64,000 nucleotides of DNA from Mesodorylaimus sp. YZB2_4. Its lineage: Eukaryota > Nematoda > Enoplea > Dorylaimida > Dorylaimidae. This document shows positions 10,981 to 22,795 of this stretch, piece by piece. The number at the start of each line of letters is the position of its first letter. Position 1 is the stretch's first letter. Where the stretch lies: positions 124,001 through 188,000 of the forward strand of contig JASANH010000933.1 in NCBI GenBank assembly GCA_030248295.1. The letters run 5' to 3'. The notes beneath the pieces are model-generated. The model saw nothing but the letters and a program-made list of their open reading frames with translations. It did not search any database and was not told the DNA's origin. Position numbers and translations under genes: made by a program.

Positions 10981-11541
10981 TCACCTCCTCTGCGGGGGCA
11001 TGTAGACGCTGTCGACGCTCTTGGTTTGCGGCGGTTCGGGCGCGTAGACGCTGCCGGCGAGGGCGGCCTTGGTGACCGATGGCGGGCGGGAGCCGGGCGA
11101 GAAGCTTTCGTTGGGCGACGGTTTCGAAGACGGCGGTTCGGGACTGTACACGCTCACGGCCGCACCACCAGCCCTCGGAGACGGCGGGGCTTGCGAGGGC
11201 CTTCCTCCTTCCGGCATGTACACGCTTTGCACGTCACCCCTCGGCGGCGGTCGAGCACCACCTTCGGGAGCGTAGACGCTGGCTGCCCAGGCGGCGGGCT
11301 TGGTGGCTGACGGAGGACCTTCGGGCATGTACACGCTCGAGGCACCACCTTGCGGAGGGGGCGGCGGTGGCGGGGCTTGCGGCGATTCTCCGAAGTAGAC
11401 GCTGGCCACACCCGATTGCTGCTGCGGCGGCGGTGGTGGTGGCGGGGCTGGCGATCCACCGAAATACACGCTCGAGGCAGCTTTCGGTTGGGTTTGCTGT
11501 TGCTGAGGCGCCTTGCCATCGCCGACGTACATGCTCTGCAT
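10981..11541 (-). CDS. Tyr/Pro-rich tandem-motif protein (186 aa)
   Basis: A single GC-rich exon starts at the ATG at 11541. The protein consists almost entirely of nine imperfect units around the core S-V-Y-x-(P/G)-E: QSMYVGDG, SSVYFGGS, ASVYFGES, SSVYMPEG, ASVYAPEG, QSVYMPEG, VSVYSPEP, GSVYAPEP and DSVYMPPQ. Pro-rich linkers separate them, including two runs of seven Pro. It has no signal peptide, membrane segment or folded domain. Evenly spaced tyrosines next to Pro/Glu could suit phosphotyrosine, WW or SH3 recognition, or a structural/cuticular role; these are inferences. A TATA-like GGATAAAAGG lies about 90-100 nt upstream (near 11635, minus strand). The conserved motif against variable linkers argues for selection at protein level. 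Confidence 0.7.
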   Translation of the reverse strand: MQSMYVGDGKAPQQQQTQPKAASSVYFGGSPAPPPPPPPQQQSGVASVYFGESPQAPPPPPPPQGGASSVYMPEGPPSATKPAAWAASVYAPEGGARPPPRGDVQSVYMPEGGRPSQAPPSPRAGGAAVSVYSPEPPSSKPSPNESFSPGSRPPSVTKAALAGSVYAPEPPQTKSVDSVYMPPQRR

Positions 11542-13289
11542 TTTCGGACGATTAGAGCCAACGAACCAACCAACCGGCGACCTTCACACACAACAACCGC
11601 ACGACGAATGAGCGCACCTGGCTCGACTCTCCCCTTTTATCCGCCTACTTTACGCTATACGACATTAACATTACACTGCTCCTGTTGCACATGTGGTAGA
11701 GACAAGTTTATACAGTAGTCGCCGCGGGAGGAATGTCGACTGGCCAGGCCACTGTAATGACGACGGTCCTCTCAGCTGGTCGCCTTTACAGGTATATAGA
11801 GATCAGGTTATCCCCAGGGTAGGAGGCGGAGGGAGACTCAGCCCCTACGACTCACTAACCCGCATATCGATATGCATCACTGTGAGCGAACACTACTTAA
11901 CCACGTGGGACAAGGAGTGCACGTAAGCAACAGGCATAACTCACACTGGTGACCTGATCATGCTGTCATGCCATCGCATTTTGAGACCTCACAACTTCAT
12001 GCACCACATTCAAGTCATACAGTAGTTTTGATGCTCACGGAGATGCGAGACCCTGTGGGATCAAGGAAGGCCATCACCACTGTGTTCGCTTACCGATTTT
12101 GAAAAGAAAGGCTGACAGTGGTGATCTGTGGGCTAGTTTTGCAACCACGGGGAACAGGCACCTGGCTTTGAAGTGAGCGTCTCGACTGCTAGCCACAAGC
12201 TGTGTCTGGTTAGTGCCAAATCATGCATGCGGCTTTTGGCCTTGATGAATCTGGCGTCTGGCTCTCACGCTGGGCATTTGCTGGTGAGTTTTCGACTCGC
12301 GTCTCTTCACTCTCGAATGCCCATGCCTGCATTTGATGATGTGTTAAAACGTGAACGTGGACAGGCTGTATGTACATTAACCATGTCCAAATCTGAGTAA
12401 TAGATACCTCTTTTCTAGCTCATGTGTGGACTCTGTACAGTGCGTGTATGTGCATATATGGACTGAGTGAACGTGAGTACGTAGTGCGTGCTCGTGTAAG
12501 GTTATGTAAAACTTCAGGTCCGCCTGCCCCATACTGCGCTATGTACAAAAATGGGCCGTGCACTGACTGCCTATCATCGATTGTGTACGTTGGTCAAGAA
12601 TGAACCAGTTACCATGATGTTTCGCCCTCACATGTATGCTGTTGCGTCCGATACATTTGGCATTCCAATGCATAACTAGCTCAATTGTTGCGAGTCATCG
12701 AGTGTTACATCCGAGTCCCGAAAACCCATGGTAAATTAGTCCAACTCCTTCAGCTGCTGGGATGCTCACTTATGTCAACGCATGACTGCACTAGAGTACC
12801 TCAAATAGTTTCCTCCTGACCAATACTACTCGCAAAGTAGCCCCCCCTCTAGCAGTTTCTTCTCGCTGCACTATCCCACACACTCACCTCTCCGACAAAC
12901 CAAGGCAAGTGTTCACGGCGCAAAGGTGCAGTACAAGGGGCACCAGCTAAAAGTTTATTTTTGCAACATAGCTAACGATAAGTCGAACTGCTATCGCAAA
13001 AGCAAGCCTCGCACGAGTTCATTTCAATAAAGCTAATAAGCAAACTTTCTGTTTGGAAACCGCGTTTTTCATAAACATTCTTCAGATGGTCGGTGGTTGA
13101 GTCACAGTGTTTTCGTGGTTGTGATACAGTTTCGCTGACTCTCTGTTCACCTACTATGCTTGAGCCCAAACCTAGCTGCTACTCTAAACTACACGTGCTG
13201 TATGCCTCGTGGGTAACCCGCTATGAGTAAGCTGATAGTGAGTGCCAAGATATTGTGTTCCCAAGATATTCAATTATTGCTCCCCACAG
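11542..13289. other. intergenic stretch, no gene recognised
   Basis: This lies between the Tyr/Pro-rich gene and a SINE. An 11-bp inverted repeat (ATCACCACTGT at 12073 and ACAGTGGTGAT at 12114) is the only structure seen. No supported ORF was found. Confidence 0.4.
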
Positions 13290-13296
13290 AGCCCTT

Positions 13297-13717
13297 TTTG
13301 TGGGCTTAACCCGTTTTGCCTACTGTATAGCCGGCGAGCAGTCAAGTCAAAGTGCCGCGTGTACCTACATTCCCAAAGAAAATAGATCAAGACTGTGCGG
13401 GGACCAGCACACACAGCAGCGTCCCTCTGTGTGCCACTAGGGGCACCTCCAAGCGAGGGCATCCTGGACTGGACACTGACTTCCTCGGCCGATGGCGGGT
13501 GGGCTTTGAACCCTGTCGGTGTTCGGAAGCCGAGACTATCTCCTCATTTGACTTCCGTCTCCACTAGGAGAACCTCGACGGTGCTGGCTGAGTCACCCAC
13601 GGCCTGGCGTGCAAGGCCAGCCGCAAACCAACTGGGGATCGAGCCCGGGACGAGTCCAGCTACTCGCTCCCAAACAATACGGAGAGACGAACTCTGAACC
13701 GCTGCACCACCGCGATG
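13297..13717 (-). mobile_element. tRNA-derived SINE, family 1 (copy 1)
   Basis: Read on the minus strand, it opens with GCGGTGGTGCAGCGGTTC (A-box-like) and CGTCTCTCCGTATTG. A B-box-like GGCTCGATCCCC comes next, then CACGCCAGGCCGTGGGTGAC, GAACACCGACAGGG, CCCACCCGCCATCG and GGATGCCCTCGC, ending with GGCAAAACGGGTTAAGCCC. The same ordered blocks occur at 15478-15868, 48330-48632 and 60449-60790. A stretch near 13345-13385 with GGTACACGCGGCACT also occurs just past the copy at 60.8 kb, so the 3' part may include a second repeat. Confidence 0.8.
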
Positions 13718-14224
13718 TCCCCGCATTTTCCTGGTCTCTCTGGTTTCTCGACCCAGCAGTGCTGATAAGCTCAGTGTGCACTCCCAATACACTCCATCGC
13801 CCTGCCCCTCCATTCCATCCTTCGAGTCACATCCATTTGGGAGAGAGTGAGTGATGGGTACGATTTGGAAAGTCGACATTGCAGATCGATCATGGAATAA
13901 GAATGACATAAATTGATGGCAGCAGGTCGTGGCGAGTTTAGTATAGGAATGGTATGGAAACCAGTTCACGCTTGGGAAGAACGCGAAATGCGGCAGAGGC
14001 GAAGGACACCTGTTATCGCCGCTGCCACTAACTGTCGACTGTAAAGGAGGTAATTTGATAAGACGATGGCGCGGGCGTGTTGATACATGATAAGAAAGGC
14101 CTAATTGGCATTCCACCCATCACAAGGTATCGCCTGGTAGACTAGTCTCTTTCATACGTTGACTAGATTTTACATTTTCGCACTTCATAGGTCTCTTATT
14201 GGAAAAATTCAAAATTAACAAACA

Positions 14225-17071
14225 ATGAAAAGATACGGACATTTTGAAGAAATTTTAAAAGATGTTGGTTCATTGGGAGTGTATCAATGGTTTATTTACG
14301 GACTAATGCAATATTCCAATTTTATTCAAACTATGAATCAAAATTTTATGGCTTTTGGAAAAATCGAACCACCTTGGCGATGTGGTGATGTGGTTGAAGA
14401 TGAACACGGAAATAGTACGATCCTATTCACCAATACTTCAACCATCGAAACATCGTCTTGCCCGAATTTTACTTCTTGTCAACCTGCCGATGACGAAATG
14501 GATTTTTTTTCGTTGGTTCGCGATTGGAATTTGTATTGCGATTTGTCTTACGTGCCCATGTTCATAGTGTCCATACAAATGCTAGGCATTATTCCAGGTG
14601 CGCTAGTTTTCAATCACCTGATCGATAATTTCGGTCGAAAGTGGTCGTGTCATTTACTCAATGCTGGTGTGATAGCACTGGGTTTATGCAGTGCCTTTGT
14701 TGGCGGTTGGCAAGTGTTCGCAGCCATCCGGTTCCTGATCGGATTCCTGTTCGGTGGTCTGTTCCTGGTCACTGTGGTCATTCAAATGGAGATTATCGAG
14801 GAGAATGACCGCATGTGGATTTATGCTCTGGACTGTTGGTCGGTGGCCAACGGGGCCTTGGCTGTCGTGGCATATTTCACTCGCACATGGCGTCACTTGA
14901 TCATAGCCTCCAATTGTGTCTGCATCCCACTCTTGCTCCTGCTGTTTTGGGTCAAGGAGAGTCCCCGTTGGTTGTTGCAGAAAGGACGCTACGAAGAGGC
15001 GGCCAACGTGCTCAACCACATGGCCAAATGGAACAGGAGGAAAGTGACCATCGAAGCCAACGAGTTGGTGAATATGATTCAATTTCGAAGACGTCTATCG
15101 ATCACGACTGGAAAGCCAGAAGAAGCAGCCAAGAGAAAAAGAAAGCATTTCTCTCTTTTGGATATTTTCCACACAAAGGAGTCCACAATTCACTTTCTTA
15201 CTTTGTCCTACGCCTGGCTGGCCACGGCTTGCATGGCCTACGGTTTGGTCTATCAGAATACGGCCTACACTGGCAGCCCGTTTGTCAACTACGCTGTGGC
15301 CGCCTCGTTTCGAGTTGTCACTCAGGTGAGGGGGCTTGGGGCTGGACAGGCGGTCTGTGTGGGTCACGAGGAACTCACTACCGTGGCGTGGCCCCAGAGG
15401 TCTTGGTCCTATGGGAAGGTACTCGTTCCTCATTTACTTCTACCCGATGCAGGGAGGGTGTAAAGTGCATAGATGCCCGAGACACGTGCAAGCAGCGGTT
15501 CGGCGGTTCGGCATTCGTCTCTCCGTATTGCTTGGGAGCGAGTGGCTGGACTCGTCCTGGGTTCGATCCCCGGTGATTGAGGTCGGTTTGCGAGCCATAA
15601 ACCCTCGCTGACCTTGCAAGCCAGGCCGTGGGTGACTCGCCCGGTACCGTCGAGGTGATCTGAGTCTCGGCTGTCGAACACCGACAGGGCACAGCCCACC
15701 CGCCATCGTCCGAGGAAGTCGGTGTCCAGTCCAGGATGCCCTCGCGAGGTGCTCCTAGTTGAGACACGCAGAGGGGTGCTGCTGCGTGCTGGTCCTCGCA
15801 CAGCCCGGCTTAGGTTTGACCGCTGGCCGGGTAGGCAAAACGGGCTTCGGTCCAAAATAATTTTAAAAAAGATAGCTAGATAGCCTAGCTCCAGTCGGAG
15901 TTCTTGTCCAGGTCACACTCCCTCATGGAAGCACACTTAGCAATGTTTCGAGGGTACCAACCACTGGCAGATTCCTTCTTCACATGAGGACAGAACTGGG
16001 TGTTGGATCCAAACCCCGCCTCTGTTCCCTCTTGAGACTGTCCACTCTTGAGCATTGACTGTGCTGTGTGAGTCAAGGGGCCATCCATAAAGAACTTCCA
16101 AGCTACCCGGGGGGGGGGGGGGGGGGGGGGGAGGCGCCAAGAGCGATGTTTTTCAGAGTGAATATTTGCCGGGGGTAGGGTGGGCGTTCTTTATGAATGG
16201 TCCCTCACTCATATGCCCGACATGCCGAGCCGAGCCAGCGAGGGTTTCTGGTTTTACAACCCGGGATTCAGTGCCGAGGATTGAACCCTAGACGAGCCGA
16301 GCCAAGAAATTAACACCGATTCGCGGCCTATTCATAAAAATGACTGCATTCGAAGTGGCCTATTTCGGGCCTGTCTAGTACCAGGAGTCCCCATCAACTT
16401 GTCTGTTCCCCATCCCACTGCTGCCTTGATTAGCCACTAGATGAGGACTGTGGACTTCGGGTCAACCCGCGTGGCCTGGAGCCAATCAGTACAGTTGAAC
16501 CCCATTTCAGATCATCCTGTTCGTGGCCGACAAGTACGTCAAAGTTCGTCGTCGCGTACTGTACCTCGTCAGTTTGGGGCTCGTGGTGAGCATGCTCTCG
16601 ATCATGACCATCGTCATCATAGCAGCCGACCCCAAGACCAACTACGCGGCTGCCACCACCCTCCGAGTGGTCGGCCTGCTCTGCTCGGGTTCCATGTCAG
16701 CCCTGTGGCTCATCGTCTACTTGCTTCCCATCGAGATCTTCCCCACCGTCATCAGGAACATTGCCATGGGCGGATGCTCCATCATGGCCCGCATCGGAGC
16801 CGTCCTCGGACCCCAGCTGCTTTATCTAGTAAGCCCCCCCCGCCTGCCCTTCTCCCCCTAACACTCCCCATTTCAGGCCAACTTCTGGCGCCCCACTCCT
16901 TTCGTGGGTTTCACCGTCGTCTCCATTATCAACTTCGTCAGCGTCTTCTTCACCCTGCCCGAAACCAGCGGCACTTCCCTCCCTGACGCCCTCAACGATT
17001 CTTTGAAGAAGGCAGACGACCCCGAAGAACAAAGGATGCTCGAAAAGACTGATGACAATGCCAAGACCTAA
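14225..17071 (+). CDS. SLC22-family organic ion/carnitine transporter (537 aa)
   Basis: This is a plasma-membrane major-facilitator carrier of the organic cation/anion/carnitine class. Exons are 14225-15325, 16511-16828 and 16877-17071, all phase 0, joining to 537 aa, close to the family's usual ~550. It has the SLC22 N-terminal pattern (SLGVYQWFIYGLMQYSNF), a large glycosylatable Cys-rich loop at residues 45-105, the MFS signature HLIDNFGRKW at 131-140, the family motif ESPRWLLQKGRYEEA at 245-259, and VADKYVKVRRR in the second half. About 12 membrane segments are evident. Intron 1 (1.19 kb) is loaded with a SINE, a MITE and a SINE relic, while intron 2 is 48 bp. It converges on the acyltransferase gene, 199 bp between stops; AATAAA occurs near 17225 and 17253. 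Substrate and exact ortholog cannot be told. Confidence 0.92.
15478..15868 (+). mobile_element. tRNA-derived SINE, family 1 (copy 2)
   Basis: This is a near full-length plus-strand copy inside SLC22 intron 1. It has TTCGGCATTCGTCTCTCCG, a B-box GGGTTCGATCCCCGG, CAGGCCGTGGGTGACTCG, CGAACACCGACAGGG and CAGGATGCCCTCGCGAGG, ending GGCAAAACGGGCTTCGGTCC followed by an A/T-rich tail. ORFs read through it on both strands are by-products of the element. Confidence 0.85.
16077..16204. mobile_element. MITE with 32-bp terminal inverted repeats
   Basis: Left end 16077-16108 (GGGGCCATCCATAAAGAAC...CTACCC) matches the reverse complement of right end 16173-16204 (GGGACCATTCATAAAGAAC...CTACCC). A run of about 22 G lies just inside the left end. 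The GGG(A/G)CCATNCATAAAG terminus resembles a widespread invertebrate non-autonomous DNA transposon terminus I have seen before, but I cannot assign the superfamily. A target-site duplication was not obvious. It sits in SLC22 intron 1. Confidence 0.75.
16222..16308 (-). mobile_element. SINE family 1 relic (copy 3)
   Basis: Degenerate minus-strand fragment: CAGCGAGGGTTTCTGGTTTT and ATTGAACCCTAGACGAGCC match the tRNA-related part of family 1 (CAGCGAGGGTTTATGGTT, ATCGAACCC..GACGAGTCC). It lies in SLC22 intron 1 next to the MITE. Confidence 0.5.
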
Positions 17072-17270
17072 TGACACTCATTGTTACCCTCTTCCTCGCA
17101 ATAACATCGGCCTAGATCACAATGCCATCGCCCCCAACGGGCCCTTTCTCCTCCCTTCATTCCATCGTCACCCTGTCTACATCAACATCAAAAACGTAAA
17201 TTCTGTTACTCAAACACTCGAACAAAATAAACAAAAAAACACATCCCAGCTTAATAAACGAGCATCGAGA

Positions 17271-20200
17271 TCACAATATTTCCGATGAGGACGGAGTGGA
17301 GTAATAACGTTGTCTTTGGTGCTGTTGCTCCTCCTTCTCACTTGTATTGCCTGCTGCGGGAATCCTCGGCGATAATCTGGTTGGCGAATCGAGGCGCCTC
17401 GATCGTTTTCTCCTCAGTTTCATGGCACCTTCGCGCGCCTCCGCCACCTCGGCCCTCAACGGTTGCAAAAGAGGTTCGAAATTTGGATCCAACAACGCCT
17501 TGTTTTCGTCGTCAGTTGCGGGCGCTCCTGAAGAAGATGAGGCGCGACGAGGAGTCACAGAATTCAAATCCAAATAATCCCTTCGTTGTCCACCCTCCGA
17601 CACGGCCGAGGCCTTTCTTCGATTCTGCTCTCGTTTTTGCAATTTGTCGACAATATTTTGATGAAACGACTCCATTTTCGTTTCCAGCTCGGCCAACTTG
17701 GCGATGTAATCCCCTCGATTTCCGCGCGGATTAGTTTTCATTGCCTGCAGTTCATTTTGCACGGTCGTCATGAGCTGTTCCAATTCCTCCAACGTTTCAC
17801 TATCGGCGCTCGTCGAAGATTGCTCCTCGTCAAGAACTGCTTCATCGAGCTCTCCACTCCCATCTCTTAAACCAGCCGCCGCCGTCGCCTGGTGCACGAT
17901 CTTCAACGGACTCCTGGCTAATCGCGTAATCAATAAAGGACTGGGCAAGAAAGTGGCTTGCGACAAGGTCAACATCCTCGTCGACATGTGGCCTAATAAG
18001 CCGTGTATCTCGTACTGGAATTGACGAAGCAGAGCATCCGGATCGGCACCAAATGCAGTTTGATCTATGACCAAACTCAAAACAATTTCGTTGCCAGTTT
18101 GCACGAATGTGAATGCGTATTTGGACCAGGAATTCTTGGCCAGAAATGCGGACGGTCGTTTCAATGGCGGATAAATGAGCAAAGAATGAATTTGATGATC
18201 GGCGAACGACATTTCTCCGCTAGCTCTCCAAAAACACACGAACCCATCGCTAGCCCTGTGCGTGCTGGCCACCAATGCTCGTAGCCACGATTTCGGCAAC
18301 GAAGCACCCGCATTCCTCATCAGACAACGAGTCGTGCGAGGATACGCCGAATCCAGACTGTCGCACAGGCGTCGTTGAGTCTCCCAAATTCTTGGTATCG
18401 TCCCATCAATACTCACTGGCAGCTCAACCGGAGTCAAGACGAAATTACACGGGAACGTCCGTCCAACGGGCATATAGTCACGAAATGTCACCGGCACACT
18501 GACGCACAAGTCGGGCGGGTGTTTGATTCCCCGAGAACGAAAATGACGACGCAGTGCACCCGCCACGAAAGCCAATAATAGTTCTTGAATGCTGCACCTG
18601 AAACGAAAACATTGCACCGTAGAATTAGCCCCGGGCTGCTAATAACATCCGGCAGACCTCACAATGCCAGCCATGCCAGAAAGGTGAACAACCAAAGCTT
18701 GCCTACTGTATCCGCTAGTTTTCAACACCCGTGCATTAGGCGATCAGCGGGTGATCGTCGAAAAGCCTTACTGCTTTTCTCAGCACCGCGTCCCGCCGAT
18801 CACCAACTCGGCATCCCCGAAGGACACCCGTGCTCCTCACCTCAGTATTCGCTCCAATTTCATCAACTGATCCGCCTGCGGCACTCTCGCCCATGTCGCT
18901 TTCAATCTTCGTCCCTTCGGCCTCCTCCCGTCGCCCGTCTCCTCGTCTTGTGTGCTCTTTCTCGCACCACCCGTCGAATGAGCCCAGACTGGATTCTCAG
19001 CACGTCGGCAAGCAGTCATCAAAAACGACATAGGTCCAGCAGCGACGATCGAAAAAGCGTGCCATAAATGAAAAGATGCCGTAATAAATAAATTGAACTG
19101 AGGCCAGTCGTCGCCTCTCATTCTCGGCTCGCAATCGAAACTCAATTGACCATCGTTGACTAGCGTCAAATATTTCAACGGGCACACGCAACCGTCAGTG
19201 ACGGCCGAGTGTAAACGCATAATTAATAAAGTGCATCGAGCCTCGACCGAAGCCCCGCTACCACCAAACTCGCTCAACACCTTCACGTCCCACAGAGGCT
19301 TCTTTCGGTTCAACGCGTAGGCCGGATCGTGCAGCAATCGATTAATGTACGTCTCCAGATCACGCAACGTCTCCATCTCTGCTCCCACCTCTGAGCACGA
19401 CACCGAAGTGACATGAGTCTTCATATCGAACCTGCTATCCTGCGTCCACACGGCCATGCAGCATCCCCCGTCGTAGCACTCGTCCGAAGCACGTCTCAGT
19501 TTCGATGATAACTTGGCGTAAGACAAATAACCACTGGAATCTTTCAAATTGATTAATCTCCTCCACAACAATTGTCTAATCTTGGCAGTGTCCAAATCGC
19601 CCCCCTGCGTCGTGGCCAACATCAAAGTCGTATCACCAAATTCCTCTTCGCCCGTCGTCAATTCCCGTCCACCTCCAAGCGGCCACAACGGATCGCAGTG
19701 CTCCCGTCGCCACAGCCATCGGCAAAGTCCCTTCACCGTCAGCCGGGTGGCCAAATAGAATAGGAATCTGATGGGGAGAACGAAGCACGTCCAAGCCAGC
19801 AAGAAGACGGCTACTGGAATGCCGATGCATAATCCGCACGCGTAATGCAGACACGCCCCCAGCAACGATAACAGCACATTCTCGTGCAACGGATGCAACA
19901 CCAGCGGCGGACGTAAATAAGCCGAATGCCATTCGTCGAACACATACGACGGCGACAACGGCCAGCTTTGAGCAGTCTTTGATAAACCCGTTTTGCCGCA
20001 ACTGTCGTTCGTCGTACCGTTGCCTTCCAATGGATAATTCTTCAGGCTCCCATTCACCAACGACGAACGAGTCGTCTCTTCAACCGCGCTCCGATAACTG
20101 CTACGATTCGACGAGACCGTACTGGCCACCGAGATGGCGCTGCCACTGCTCGATCGACGCGGCTGGGCGCTCTTCCTCCCGCCCGATGGAATGCCCAAAT

Positions 20201-20651
20201 GCAACGAGGACGACGAGGGCAGTCCTTGATCGTCGCTACTGATCTTCTCACCTAATCGACTGTGATCTTCCACGATCAATTCCGGTGGCGACGATAATCG
20301 GCCTTTCAAAGGCATCAATTCCGCAGCGCACGCCGAAAGTGAGGGCGAAGAATAAGGCGCCGTATGAAGCGAATGTTCGTCTTTTAATAATTTCCTCCGT
20401 TCATCGTTCTTTCCGATCGTCTCGTCGTCCTCGTCCTCGTCTTCTTCCCACCCCCTATTTTGATACGACGGCGATTGCGGACTCGTGCTCGCCGATGTTC
20501 GTTGATACCGATTCTGAAATTGTAAATCCGTCGTTTTGACACTGGGCGGATGAACGACGCCTCCGCAACTCGTTGGCGACGACATGCAACTGACGGCCGA
20601 TATAAATTCGTCTTCGACGTCCAAACCATCCGTCTCGTCTTCGACTTGCAT
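17271..20651 (-). CDS. WS/DGAT (WSD1)-like O-acyltransferase (1045 aa)
   Basis: Exons are 20651-18841 and 18597-17271. The intron is 243 bp, GTGAGG to TTTCAG, joining in frame. Residues 1-240 are Ser/acidic-rich and disordered. Residues ~255-305 hold two hydrophobic segments (LLSLLGACLHYACGLCIGI, VAVFLLAWTCFVL), so it is membrane-anchored, perhaps in the ER. Residues ~320-840 resemble the wax synthase/diacylglycerol acyltransferase fold: TLMLATTQGG near the domain start, RLHSAVTDG in the active-site position, and LCVSVPVTFRDY with FPCNFVLTPVELPV of the C-terminal half. The classical HHxxxDG is here H481-S-A-V-T-D-G, so one of the two histidines is Ser. The C-terminal ~200 residues are acidic/basic with a coiled-coil-like ELEQLMTTVQNELQAMK. 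The lipid substrate is unknown, and reduced or altered catalysis is possible. Confidence 0.85.
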
Positions 20652-22158
20652 CAGTTTCTGACCAGATTAAGCATATGTCCCCCTCGAATGCTGAATATCC
20701 TCCACACGTATCTGAAACGACAAAAAACTTATCCAAACCGCACCATCGAGAGAACTTCGCGATTACAGGCCCCGCCAGTACTAAGCCCGCAATGCGTCAT
20801 ATACCGACCGACCCCGCCTGCTCTACACATGTACATAGCTTCAAAAAGCTCCGAAAGCATTTATCACCCCGCCTTCCGCCACACACTCCATAACGCCCAA
20901 AGCAGTGTCCATAATTAGTTGGATCGCGAGTTGTCAAGGTCGTCAAATCCATTCTTGCAAAGTCACAAAATGGCCTTTAATCGTTGTCCCTCTTCGCCTT
21001 TTTACATCCATTTCCCGCTCGTCTAATTTTTGCATCTTTATCCACGTTTGAGACAGCAGATAGGATCGTCCCCTCTTGCTCGCCCCTCCTGATAGCCCTA
21101 GCATCTGCTACTTCAAAGCAGCCGGTTCCCGCAGCCGAGTTAGCTTGTTTCGTTGGCCGACTCGTCCTTGCCTCGCTCCTTCTTCGTCCTCTATCTTCCT
21201 CCTCGCTCACAGCCAATCTAATATAACAAAGCTAAGCGTCGTTGCTCTCACTCAGCTAACGTTGTTCGTGGCAGCCGCGGCCAAAACGAAAAATTAATGA
21301 CCACGCAATCAGACCAACATTCACTCGCTCCTCCCATTCGACTAACACGACATAAAGTGCCCGACCGAGCTGCAATCATGCACTCCATTTCTCAATGAAT
21401 CGCTCGAAGCTGACAGCTCATCGACGACCCACTTAAATGCTACCCGGCCAACAAAAAAAAACAAGCAAGTGCTATCTTTCAAAGAAAACCATTCTGAGAA
21501 AAAACCGATGAGCAAATTTTCGCACTTGCTCGCACCAGCGACCCTGCACTTGGACGGGGAGGCCAAGTCTCATCGACACTCACTCCAGCCAGCTGCCTTT
21601 TAAACAAAGCAGGGATTCCTTTTCATTACGACCACCTTCCTTGCCATCACGCCACGATGCGGAAACTCCCAAATCAACCCATCGACCCTAGGCCTGTTAT
21701 TTCCAACTCATTAGACCAGGACACGCCACGCAAGCCAGTAATATATTCCTTACCCGTCACTTGTCAATCAGTCTCAAACAGACGATCGAAAATAGGAAAA
21801 CACAATTCCATCCAACGACTCGCGCGTCATTGCCCATAAAAAATTAAAACCGTAACATTTTTTCATGTTCTTTTCGAAACATTTCTTGAACCCCTTTGAA
21901 GAGCCGTCTGACATTAGGGGAAGTTTTTTTTTAGATACACTAGGTCTCGTCAATTAGTTGCTAGCCATCAACAAGTCTTCACCAAAGAACACCCAAAGTA
22001 GCCACTCAAATGGCCAACATTCTCTCACCACTCAACTCGAAAATTAAAAAACCATAAGGAAAAAACCTTGTCCCTCAAACAGCTCTCACTCATTCTCCAA
22101 TGAGCTAAACTTTCGTACAAACCAAACAGCGACGACAAATCGATTTCCCATATCGTCA
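20652..22158. other. intergenic stretch upstream of the acyltransferase
   Basis: This should hold the promoter and any 5' non-coding exon of the minus-strand acyltransferase. TCTGGTCAG|AAACTG directly before its ATG could be an acceptor. No other gene was recognised. Confidence 0.35.
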
Positions 22159-22795
22159 TTGAAAAAAGACCTAAATCCCTATCCAAAGACCCCAACTATT
22201 TATTTTTCCGCTCAAAGGTCTAAAAGCAACTCGATCGTTGGCTTGAATAAGCACTCGGGCCCGAAGTGTCTTGCGGCTACAAAGAGCAATCACCACGATC
22301 ATGGCAGTCCAGAAGGCTGCAAGCACTTGCAGCTAGGCTTAGCATCTGGTAAGCACTAGCACTATTTCACGCCCCATCAACTCCACGGAATCAGGTGCCA
22401 AAACAGAGGCAATGCCTTTCAAACAGAAGAAGCGTCTTCTCCCAATCAGGAACGCCCTTTCGACACGATCAGCAAGCTATCCTAGGGCCCCCGACAATGG
22501 CTGTTCCCAGATCGAATAACAATGTCAAGCGCAAGACAAGGGGAGTGATGACCTCGGCGGAAGCAAGAAAACCAAGTGCCAGGACCTTTGCAGCATCGTG
22601 CCAAGCAAACAAACTATTACAACTGCTCCTTATGCATCAGATATCAGTTACGAGATGCCAAGCAACACTTGCGATCCAATTTCTTCCCTTGGCACTTCAT
22701 CAAATAATAGCAAAACCTGGTTTCTTAAAGAAGAGTGTGTCCCACTTGAGCAAACACACTCTTACCAGGCCGCCAATCATAACATGTCAGCTTAA
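22159..22795 (+). CDS. doubtful gene model, polar Cys-containing protein
   Basis: An ORF from ATG 22159 can splice at TCTG|GTAAGC (about 22349) to GAATCAG|GTGCC (about 22395), reading GAKTEAMPFKQKKRLLPIR. A separate open frame from about 22553 (DDLGGSKKTKCQDLCSIVPS...) ends at 22793-22795 and is followed at once by TAATAAAC. The two open segments are in different frames, and I could not find a convincing junction between them. There is no domain or signal peptide. It may be a weakly constrained disordered protein, a pseudogene or chance. Confidence 0.2.

Noticed and set aside
11079..11591. Plus-strand and alternate-frame ORFs over the Tyr/Pro-rich gene
   Set aside because: GC-rich repeats leave all frames open; only the minus frame with SVYxPE units shows motif conservation.
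15430..15855. ORFs of 88-141 codons on the minus strand
   Set aside because: They lie entirely in a SINE copy, and similar frames appear at 13.4-13.7 kb and 60.4-60.9 kb, so they follow the repeat and not a gene.
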